This document shows positions 24,901 to 35,022 of a stretch of 64,000 bases of DNA, piece by piece (position 1 is the stretch's first letter; each line of letters begins with the position of its first letter). A program made the position numbers and the translations under genes. This DNA comes from Euwallacea fornicatus. Taxonomy: Eukaryota > Arthropoda > Insecta > Coleoptera > Curculionidae. The notes under the pieces are model-generated. The model searched no databases. It saw nothing but the letters and a program-made list of their open reading frames with translations, and was not told the DNA's origin. The stretch is from NCBI RefSeq assembly GCF_040115645.1, contig NC_089552.1:4216001-4280000 (forward strand). The letters run 5' to 3'.

Positions 24901-27330
24901 ATCTCTCCCAGAAAAGGGTTGATGAGAGATGGAAGAATCCGGGGGCGGGAGGGGGAGGTTGGCATGGGTCGATAATCGTGCCCTTTTTAAGATGAACGAA
25001 GACGACCGGTATTATTGCATTGAAAGCCTAGGAAATTCGCAAGCGTGCGATTAGACGTGGAATTGATGAACTTTGTTATCGATTTTATTTTATTTTGCTC
25101 ACGTAACATGAGACAGGGAGTGTCATTTTCCAGTCCATGAAGGCAGATATGCGCGAGGAGGGCTTGAATTGAGCTTCGATAGTCTTTTTTGAACAAAAAT
25201 CGACTCGGGAAATTTGATCGCAATCTTGTGCCCATTGACAATCTTCTAATTTTACCTTCCTGTTGAATTTCCGTTTCTAGGATGTTCGATTCTCAATAAT
25301 GACCTACCCAAGTTTAGGTAGATGGGCATTTCGAACATATGCTTTAGTAAAATTTTACAAGGTATCATAGTTGATATCACAATTGGAGCCGATTGATATA
25401 GCTGATAGTCAACGTTAATTCTTGGCTGAGATTTTGCTGAATTTAATTCATGGTACATAGTAACCCATACTATTGGCATGTGCAGTTTGTATATAGATCA
25501 AAATGACTGGTATTTTATTAAAAAAATTTGAAATTCATATTTGAAATAAAATTAGTTTAAAACAGTATTAGGAAAGAGAATACTCTCAAGATGACTACGG
25601 TAGTCAATTGTAATGTCATTTTGAGACCGTGTTGACTACAGATAATTTTTGTTCGAACCTTAGTCGTAGGCATTTAGAAAACGCTTATATTACAGAGGTT
25701 CATGTTTGCTGAAATTTCTTATTGGAGTTCATTCGGAATTGTGTATTTATACGACGGCAACACGAACATGATTTATATCCAATTCCAATATACCAATTCA
25801 AGGGGGCACTGTAGCAGAAAGATGCAAATAGCAGTACACAAACTGATAGAGTTTGTAGGGAATATGCTCGGTCATGCATTACTCCAAATCACCTGTAGTA
25901 ACCTAAACCAACAGTACGTAAAAGGCCCTATTGAGAAAGTGACTGTGCTGCTCAAGTAGTGACGATATCGTTAACTTACATTAAGCAGTCTACTTTTCAA
26001 TTTTTTTTATCTATTGCGATTCATAAGAGTTGTATTTAATCTCTTAATCCCCCTATTGACGTTATAAAGTTAATATTACATGTGCCCAAGTTACAATAGG
26101 TAGCTGCTGTCATCATTTTCTGCGAATTCTAGTCAAATTGTGGTCAAATAACGTAGAGTTGTGAAATAACACGCAAAAAGTTGCGAATTCGAAGATTATA
26201 TGCTATTCTAAGTTGATAAAAATCCGTTGGTGTGATAGAGCTCAAGTTTTGCCTCTATATAAATTACAGACAGTGACAGGAGTTACGTTTGACATATTAA
26301 TGAAGTTAAAATTCCAACTTTTCTGGACAAGTATGATATGGAATATATGACAATTGTCACAGGAAACGGTTTCATATTTATGTAATTAATTTTTTCCAAT
26401 TCTTTTCCGAATTAATTATTTATATGAGGACAACGAAGAAATTGGGGACAAACCTTTTTGTTAATTTGTCGCAATTTTTCAAGAAGTACAGTTATTTAAA
26501 AAAAAGCATTTAAACCGTAAGACTTAAAGAAGATTTAAACTTTCAGCTAGATATGTCAAACACTATATACCAGCAATGTATTACAGGCAATATTTTACTA
26601 TTGGGAAAAAAGGACGTTCTCGTTATCATAAGGTTAAGAAACCAGTTGATATAACATTTGGACCCCGACTAGAATTCAGAGCAGGGCTAGAAATAAGTAG
26701 AGACATCAACCTTTCTCACTTTAGGTTATCGATTGCTTTAATACAGCGCACTTCTAATAAAGTTAGTATTCTTCAACAGAGGGCGCTCGGATCTGAAACT
26801 TGGCAATGTTGGAATGATAATGTAGATTGCGCTAGTGTCACTATTATTTTCATTTCAGAACTTTTTATATTTTAAGTATTTCTTATGGTGTGAACATGGT
26901 ACTTACATCAAAGTCTTTCACAGGATATAACATGCATACGAAATGGTTTATTTACCAGATTCCTAAAAATATTCGATAGAGAAAGCTTGAATTCATTTTA
27001 TAGCCTATGACCAAAGCTCTGCCATACCTACAATGGACGATCAGTGTCATCTGACTCATATAGGAACCTTTTGCTGCAGATTAGACAATTGCAAATTATG
27101 CTCAACACTGGACCTCTTAAAAGCCTTCCACCAAGCAACCCTGGTTCTGGAAAGACATAAAAAAATGTGTCATTTTAGCACCAATTAGATTTTTGATGAA
27201 ATTTGCGTGAATTGAAATATAAATTCAAATAACAGTTTATCATCCAACCTGATATGAAGCCTTGGTATCGCTCTTTTAAAGTCTCCAGCATGTATTACTA
27301 ATGTGAAAAATTGCTTAATATTCTGTCGAC
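21950..27330. other. Long non-coding stretch with a GC-rich island at about 24740-24990
   Basis: No gene is recognised in about 5.4 kb. The 138-codon frame at 22254 and the 99-codon frame at 26576 lack motifs. At 24740-24990 there is a striking GC-rich, CG-rich block (around 24835-24900 almost entirely G and C). An 81-codon frame crosses it, but its composition simply follows the local GC content. It could be a promoter or other regulatory region. Confidence 0.35.
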
Positions 27331-27339
27331 CCGGGGTTC

Positions 27340-27740
27340 AGAGCAAGCTCCAAAGAAGTTCTGAAGGTCGCAACTAGAGAGAAGGTTCACGAAACCACGT
27401 TGAGACTTCCTGGTAAATTCTTTGCAGATCATACAGTTTACCCTGATCTCAAGCCATTCTTTGAAAAGTTCGAAGTATTTGCCATAAATTTGTCATAATG
27501 CTGTAAGCGGAGCGTTATGAAGGAAGCGATTGCCGTGGACAGTCATTGCATTCATAATGTTTTGGTTACTTGTTCCCGTATTTTCCTAAGAGATGATGCA
27601 GTTAAAAAGCCCTTACCGGTCCCCATATTGTCCATGTCAGGTCATTAAGCATCTATCCGATTTTGCCTTCAAAATCATTATCAATGGAGAAAACGCACAG
27701 TCTTTATTGAGCGAGCGGCCTTCATTGATGCAAAATAAAT
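27340..27740 (+). pseudogene. Ty3/Gypsy integrase C-terminal fragment
   Basis: This is a frameshifted remnant of the end of a Gypsy pol polyprotein. Recognisable pieces are TLRLPGKFFADHTVYPDL from 27397 (family: YGTTLRLPGEFF), NVLVTCSRIFLRDDAVKK at about 27557-27610 (family: DLATCTHVFLRxDAVRK), and then, one frame over, SPYRSPY followed by VIKHLSDFAFKIIINGEN (the GPY/F-like module, family: PPYSGPYxVI). The reverse transcriptase, RNase H and integrase catalytic core are not found upstream, so the copy is 5'-truncated or internally deleted. It sits just before a polypurine tract and an LTR-like block, in the order expected for the 3' end of such an element. Confidence 0.75.
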
Positions 27741-27969
27741 TGATAGTGATGTCAATAGAAAAGCTCTTTCACGGACTGATTCCATTGCCATTGCAAACTT
27801 ACAATACTTACTTAATTGGAACGCTAGGTCAGCTTACTCATTGTGATGAGTACCTCTGAGACTTCTATTAGTCCGTGCAGTATTGGGCTTATGGGAAAGG
27901 CGAAATTAGGCTAAGATCCAAAGCGGTGAACTTTTTGGGTCGACGATTTTTTTTAGAAATAGGGAGCGG

Positions 27970-28399
27970 TGATTAAAAATTTCGCCCAGCGTATCAGACT
28001 TGCTAAGGCCGGCCCTGAGACCTTGACGTCATCTGGAGTTTCCGCTACTCGAGTACGTGACATTATTTACCAAGGTATCAGGAGCGTGTGCTTTCTAAGT
28101 AGTGGACACCTGACGTCCTCTTGACCATTACCAAAGCAGCCGGACAATAATATCAATTGACGTCTGGTTGTGAGTTCCCTATAACTATTTATTTCGACTT
28201 TACCTGCAATGTGTGTTTTGGAGTGAACAGAGATGTATCAAATTTTATGAGTTACTCCAATAGCTTGCATAGGGAGTTTTCTCACAGTTTTGAGAGGCAT
28301 CTACCTGAAAGAGACTGACGACCAAGTCAACTCTCTTCCTTAGTTATTTCCTACGAACAGTGTTTTAGTGTTACATTGTTTGTAATAAATTATACAACA
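27970..28399 (+). mobile_element. Probable 3' LTR of the Gypsy remnant
   Basis: A purine-rich run AGAAATAGGGAGCGG (27955-27969) looks like a polypurine tract. It is followed by a block beginning TGAT and ending CAACA at 28399, with an AATAAA at 28384-28389. It directly follows the integrase tail. No matching 5' LTR lies in the window, so the boundaries are inferred from position and from the TG...CA rule only. Confidence 0.5.
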
Positions 28400-30738
28400 A
28401 ACAAATAAGTTTGTACCTATATACAGAGCATTTTGTTGCTGTTCTGTGAACGTTAGGATCAATAAGCATGTATTTCTTCCAGTAAATTCGAAAGTTCAGG
28501 TTAGTTAGTAAAACAAGTTAAATCGCTGAAATATTCATAGTTTGTTCCAGAAATTCGTTATTAGGTGTTTTTACTCTAAAAAACTAAAAACGTTCAAATT
28601 CGTTGGCAAAGAAGTATCAACTATTTGGGGATGCACGATTAGAAATTATGACTCAGCTTAATCCTGAAGGGAGATATTAATTATCTCCTCTCGATGGACC
28701 CTTAATTGTTTGTGCTGATCTATATAAACCTGCTTCATACCACCAAAACCACTAAAATTTAAAATTTTTCCGTGGCGCCCATGGCTGATGGCTGTTTTCC
28801 AACCCCAGGGATATTTTTGATTAATTATCCGATTTTCTTGGCAGTTTTACTCCCCGCCTTCGCTCAAAAAGAAATTCATCAGAGGGCTGGAGTATAAGCA
28901 AAGTAATATCTGAAAACAAAGTAATTTATCAAATAAATAGACCCCATTGTGCCTGAACCTTACGCTTTTGTAGAAAATTACTTGAGGAAGTTTTTGCAAT
29001 GCTTTTATTTAAAACACATAAGAAATATCACCGAAAGATTTACGGAGGGTTTTTAATCGAGTCTTAGCTATTGTTGTATCAACCTTTGTTTGATTTGGCA
29101 CTATTTTGTTAAGAAAAATACGAAGGAAATCGGATATTCAAACAAAACAGTTGTGTAAACGTAAAGGATTTAGCGCTAAAACTGCGAACTTCCAAAATAT
29201 GGTATGAAATTTATCATCTTCGTTATTTTGTTCCGAGATTTCTCCTAAAATGCCTGGACGATGCCGCTTTTGTTTTTCTCCTCAAGGCCGTAATGTTTAG
29301 TTTTCGCTCTGATACTTACATGAGCCTACTATACGGGATCCTGCTTGGAGATGACCAAAAGTTTGGGTCCCTCCATAGCTGCGTCAATATGGCAGATCAT
29401 GCAAGAAAAATTTAGTATTTTAAACTCCTACCAAACTGCCACATTGAATTTTAATATGTGAAACATCATCGTGCTCACAAAAAGGCTCAATTCAAAAATG
29501 GGAAAATCCAATATGGCGCCCGCGAGACAAAACAAGGTTGATGATGGTTGTCTAATATCGAAATGTCGGGTTTAAAATATATGATAGCCAAGTTGCGGAA
29601 GAGGAAATGTTGCAAGGATCGGCCATTCTGAATTACGTCGTCAAATGAGCCGAACAAAAAATAAAAACATTTTTCCAAAATTAAATTTCTTCCTGAATAC
29701 CTCTGATATACCTAGATCCCCATGGTTGAATTCTAGAAAGGGACATTCCAGAAAATGTACTGTGTCTACGCAAGAATGTCTTATACGGAGCGCTTTGTCA
29801 GGCCGTTTGCGTCATGATATGGTTCGGTTTTCACTTTCCAACGACCAATATGTTCTTTGAATATGATTCAAACAATTTTGATTACATAATACTTTCATGT
29901 AAGTTCTGAAAGCGCATATCAGTAAACAATCGTTCCATCAAAATGTCTTGCACTGTAACCACTCAGGTATACAGTTCAATTGCAGTTAATTACATTGGAT
30001 CTTATAGACCTTATTTTACTGACCTCTTCTCCAACATGCGAAACAGTAACGGCCGAAGGGCAAAATCATTCTGGGGACACAGGTCTTCAACATTTTTCGA
30101 TCCCTGTCAAAAAGGCGAAGGCATATTTGTGACAAGTCCAGTCCTGCGATGCCTTATCAAGAAAAGGAATCTCCGCTAAGAATTTCTGAGAAGAACCCTG
30201 AGGTTTCTAGCAAAGGTCAATTGGACGATCTGCACGTCACAAGTAGGAGCAATATGTTGGAGCCATCCATACAACAAAAATTATAAAAGGATTATTTCTA
30301 GTGATCTTACCAAAATGGATCTCTATGTGACACCACGAGTGTAGATACATGATATTTATTTCATTGACAGGGGCTCTTTATCTCCTGTATACCATTAGGG
30401 CATTCATGGTAAAACGCTTTAGCTTGACAATAAAAGGAAATTAGCTCACAAAAATGTTTTTTCGGTGATAATTTAAGTCCTATTCCGCAAATTTATTTTG
30501 AACCATAAAACCTTATTATGGTTAATTGAATGTATACCTACCCTCAAGGCAACAGTTGGTTGTGTGCTGGCGTAAATCACACCCCTGCATGGTTGGCGTT
30601 GGTTTAACAAACGACACCGTCATGACAACAATAAACTGAAGTGATAATATTGTTGTCAAAGAGAAAATATTCTTTTGAGTGTAAAGAATCATAAAAAATC
30701 AAAAAAGCCTCTCAGGAAATTAACTGATTAATCCCAAA
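28400..30738. other. Non-coding stretch upstream of the Ly6 gene
   Basis: No gene is recognised. The sequence GCCTCTCAG just before 30716 could be a 3' splice site of an intron in the 5' untranslated region of the Ly6 gene, but the pyrimidine tract is weak. Confidence 0.35.
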
Positions 30739-31191
30739 ATGAAACACCTCCTACGGGCAGTGGAGCTGGCATTTAGCGTCTTACTGATGTTCACGGCTGG
30801 GGCGGACTCTTTGATTTGCTACAAATGTGAATCTGGTGAGTGTTCTGCAGATCCTGATAACCTGGAAGAAGAATTCTGCTCCTTAAGTGGAGTAGGAACT
30901 ACAATTGCTACGATGGAAACATTCATCGAACACCAAAATGGTTCACCTGCAGAGAGCCTCCAATGTTTCGTCTTCAAAGGAAAGTCCTCCATTGGAGATA
31001 ACAACTTGATCTTCAGGGGATGCTCGCTGAACGGTACTTGTGATCACCTCATCGATAAATTGGACTCTAATGACACGCAGTGCCTTGGATGTGACACAGA
31101 TAGGTGCAATATAGGGCAACATGTAAAACCTTCCAGTTTATGCTTTATGCTGCTCATTTCCTTGACATGTATTGCATATTGTTTCGTTTAA
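30739..31191 (+). CDS. Secreted Ly6/uPAR three-finger protein, probably GPI-anchored
   Basis: This is a 150-residue protein with the complete layout of an insect Ly6 protein. Residues 1-23 form a signal peptide (a hydrophobic run around ELAFSVLLMF, with likely cleavage near AGADS). The mature domain opens LICYKCESGEC and carries ten cysteines, at 27, 30, 35, 47, 76, 95, 101, 115, 118 and 123. The closing Cys123-Asn124 is the hallmark CN of the fold. Possible N-glycosylation sites are N98 (NGT) and N111 (NDT). A hydrophobic tail from about 134 to 150 with no basic stop fits a GPI-attachment signal after the small residues near 132-133. Relatives such as quiver/sleepless act at the cell surface as ion-channel or junction modulators; I cannot say which role applies here. 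The coding region is a single exon, unusual for the family, so a retrocopy is possible. ATTAAA at 31295-31300 may be the poly(A) signal. Confidence 0.85.
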   Translation: MKHLLRAVELAFSVLLMFTAGADSLICYKCESGECSADPDNLEEEFCSLSGVGTTIATMETFIEHQNGSPAESLQCFVFKGKSSIGDNNLIFRGCSLNGTCDHLIDKLDSNDTQCLGCDTDRCNIGQHVKPSSLCFMLLISLTCIAYCFV

Positions 31192-31194
31192 AAA

Positions 31195-34100
31195 TCATTG
31201 TATTCGTAAATTGTTGTAATCGTTTTATATATATTTGAAAAAACGATATATTCGATTTTTGTGTGTATGTGATTAGGGTTTTAAGTGACATGAGATTAAA
31301 GGCTTCAGTATTTTTTTAAAGAGCCTCCGAAAATATGATATCAAAATGACATGTGTTGGTCATCCTTGAATACGCAATAGCTGCTTCAATCAGCCATTTT
31401 GATGTCATTCCCTGAGAGAGTATTCTGTTCACTAGAGATTAAATAAGTAGGCCTCTGATGTACCAGATCTGTATACAAAACCAGCACAAGGTGTAGAAGA
31501 AGGATGTGGTATTCATGTAAGCATAATTTTCAGCGTAATGTTCCCATTTCAAATATAACTAGGCGTCACCATAATTGCAAATTAAACATAATACGCGTTT
31601 CTCGATCATTCTCAAGCAGGAATATTTGGAAAAATATCTTAAATTATATATGTAAAAATGCATGTCTTCAGTCTCTCAGATCCAGTTTGTCAAGTGAGAG
31701 CAAATTTTTGAAGACTTGTTGAATTGGATGTAGTATCATACTTCTACTGACTTCGCCGAGGTCGTCCGTATGATATTGAGGATGAGGATGCTTGTTTGAA
31801 TGATTTACCGGAGATACTTATGATAAGATTTTAACTGAGGTTCCCGGCATACCTGCATTGATTTACTTTTGTCTTTGTTGAACCGTAAAGTCTCGATAAT
31901 GGTCATTAAATTCTTTCCAACACAGGTTGCAAACCCGTATCGTATTTATTAACAATATACGTATAAATCATGACGTACGTTTTCCTGAACATGAATCTAC
32001 TCTAGGCAAACAGATTTCGTGGGCAAATCAGCATCTTCAAAATTATATTGACGAAATACCCCTTTTCTAATTTTTCAAGAAGCAAGGCTGCTTTGTTCGC
32101 AAAAATAGCTTTATTATGAATATAGATTAAAAAAATAAATAAAAAATACAACTTTCTCAAATTACATAAACAGTTTTCCTAGTGTAGAGTTGTCATTTGC
32201 ATTCGAAACTAATGACGATATTGGAATTTGAAATAAAGCTCCCAGTATATTTACAAATTTTTGAAATCTATCAGATTTAGGAAAGTGTAAAACTTGTCAT
32301 ATTTGTGTGTAACTTGTCATATGTAAAACGGTTGTAAATCGACAAATGCGAAGTTTAAAATATGCTTAGAGTTTTTAGGCAACAAAAATTTTTTAATTTA
32401 CGGGGTGTTTCATTTAAAATTTTGGTAGTTCCAATTGGTGTCCGATGCAACTGAGAACACTGCGGTAGTAAAATTACTTTTATAGGATAAAATAAGGCTT
32501 CCCATGTTCACATGCCAAAGTTGACGAAATTGTTTTTATGAGTTTTTGAAAAATTTTTAACGAACTGGCCACGTTATGACACTGTATAATTTCCAAACCT
32601 GACTTGTATAAGTCCCAGAATAGCCGCTTCTCTACCTCTTCTAGTTAGTACACCAGGAAATAATATACCATACATGTACCTATATACATGTATGTATGTA
32701 TTTTATTATAATTTCGTGTGCTAGATTGTTTTTTAACTGCGACATATAAGAAGTGGTTTCCTTTCTACTTCCTGGTGCCCAGTCAAAAACATCCTTAAGT
32801 ACCTTTGTTAAAGGGAATTTCTCATCCACGTTTAGGTCGACATATATATATATATAATAGCCAAACAGTTCATCCTTATTTGTGCTGATAATCTGAATAA
32901 ATCAGCATCATCCGTTTACCGGGGAAATTTCATCTCTGCTTCTTCTCTAAAGTTACCTTGAACTGCCAAATCAGCCTCTCTGCCATTTACCTGTTAACAT
33001 TCTAATTATTTTTTCCAATCATCATGACGAATGCATATTAGCAATTATCAGTAAAAATAGCTGACTTTCTGAGAAAAACTTAAAGTGGTATTGCTATAGT
33101 AGGCTTCCCAGATTTTATAAACTCCTTCCAACGAATGACGTGAAACAAAATAAAAGGGCCTCGGAGAGCTTTAGATAGAATTTCTACTTAGAAATATGGC
33201 ATCATTAATAACTGTGTATTAAATGGTGCACTATTTGTATTCATTTTCAGCAAATTTTGCTTTTCTGCTGTACACGGAAAATTTTAAATCTTACAATATT
33301 TTGTAGCTGTCTCGCATTAAGTATAATAGTAAATCATTTTAATTTTGCATCCGCTTTATGGCTCAAATATTTCGAGTTTAACGTGTCTTGGTATAACCGC
33401 CTCTATTTTTGGTTTTTTGTTTTTTTTTTTATTTTAAGTTTATCTTTTTAATATAAAAATGGGGGTTTTTATTCAAAAAATGTATACATTTTATAAGAAA
33501 AATACAGGGAGTGCCGAAAAACCGAAACCCCATTTTGTCCAATTTGTGTTTTTTGTAATGACACCCAGTATATGTGTTAATATTCTATTACATGTGTCTG
33601 TTGCTGACTTCATATATACACATGTACATAAACGGTTTTATCATTAGCTTTAGTGGATTTTTTGAAATTTAGTAGCCACTATACCAGTAGAACAAAGTCG
33701 TTCCAAAATGTAAAAGCTCACAATATTATATTTAAACATAATGATCTAATGGAAAAACATTATTACATTTCAAGAAATATCTTTCAAAAATAATTCCAGA
33801 AACCCTCTTATATCTGAAATCAGCATGAAAATACATGTACATTAAAATATTAAAATACAGTTTATTGCATTTAAAAAAAAAAAACGAAAGTTTAGTTCCT
33901 CTCGCTTTTTCAGACGCTCTGTAATATACATTTTTTAAATAAAATGGCATACTTTTCGTACAACATTTCTTCTAATTTTGAAAACAAAAAATTTGAAAAA
34001 GGGTCATTTAAAAACCGCACGGATCATATCTAAGAAAGGATTGCTCGAAATATATTAATTCAAAAAGGCGATAGCTAATAGAACTTAACTCATTAGTAAT

Positions 34101-34820
34101 ACAAACAGGCAAAATGAACTCAAAATCATCAAAATTTACCTTGACACAAAATTCATTCTCGAGTCATAATCAAATGTCTGCAAGCTCGCTAAAACACAAG
34201 AGCACTAAATTAAGGACAAGGAAAGCGAGTCAACATAAACAAGAAAACACATTTGCATTGGAAGAAAACTGGTAAAATAGGTAGATTAAGGGATTTTATA
34301 AACCCAAAGTTAGCGGCATTAGGAGCAACTTGGAGTTAATCCAGCTACACGGCATATAAGGAAGGATTAGCATAAACATTTGCTAATAAGAGTGTAGGGG
34401 TCTGTTCTTAAATTTAAATCTAAGTTATTTGCTCACTTTGAGCAATGCTTATGTGCGAATTTGGTTGTTGAGGATTGTTTGTAGAAGCAAATGACCTTCA
34501 AAGTATGTACTCATTTTTATTCATTGAGTTTTTTGAGTTAGTTCAGGTTAATCATCATTTACGGATTAGGAAAATCGAATAAAACACTTTTTCTCAGGAG
34601 AAACAATTTATTAAAAGTCCCGAAATAGATTTTCGGTGCTCCGTTTTCGGTATTGTCACACCACAGACTTAGATAAGCAATAAATAATTGTAAAAAAATA
34701 TCAGCTGTTCCAAAATAGCAGCATTTTCTTACCACATTGTGTATCAATTTTAAAGAAACCTACAGGAATGCGCAACTTAGCTTGATGTGTTGCTTATCGT
34801 TTTCAAAGTGAAATAATGAA
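31195..34820. other. Non-coding stretch with a short TA microsatellite
   Basis: No gene is recognised. A short TA run lies at about 32842-32857, and a weak inverted repeat built on ACATGTA lies around 32670-32705. Confidence 0.4.
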
Positions 34821-34825
34821 AAAAC

Positions 34826-34955
34826 TATCGTGCATTACACGTCCGGAAAAGCATTTTGCCGTGCGCGACTTCCGGTGTAAGATGAAGCCAATTTTGTCAA
34901 GCGCGCGCAGAAAAACGTATTTTCCAGACTCCCAATAAAATATGCCATTATTATA
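34826..34955 (+). repeat. Dispersed repeat shared with 52520-52640 (copy 1)
   Basis: It aligns colinearly with 52520-52640 through AATAATGAAAAA, ATTACACGTCCG, TTTGCCGT, ACTTCNGTGT and TATTTTCC. It lies just downstream of the LRR gene's stop codon, so it may be in that gene's 3' untranslated region or just beyond it. No protein is encoded. Confidence 0.55.
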
Positions 34956-35022
34956 TTACTTCTGATAATGTAACAGACTAGTAGTAACGATGTACTGCTA
35001 ATCTTTTTTTTAAATTTAAATA

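Noticed and set aside
24750..24995. 81-codon frame in the GC-rich island
   Set aside because: Its Arg/Gly/Ala-rich content simply follows the local GC composition, with no splice-bounded exon or domain.
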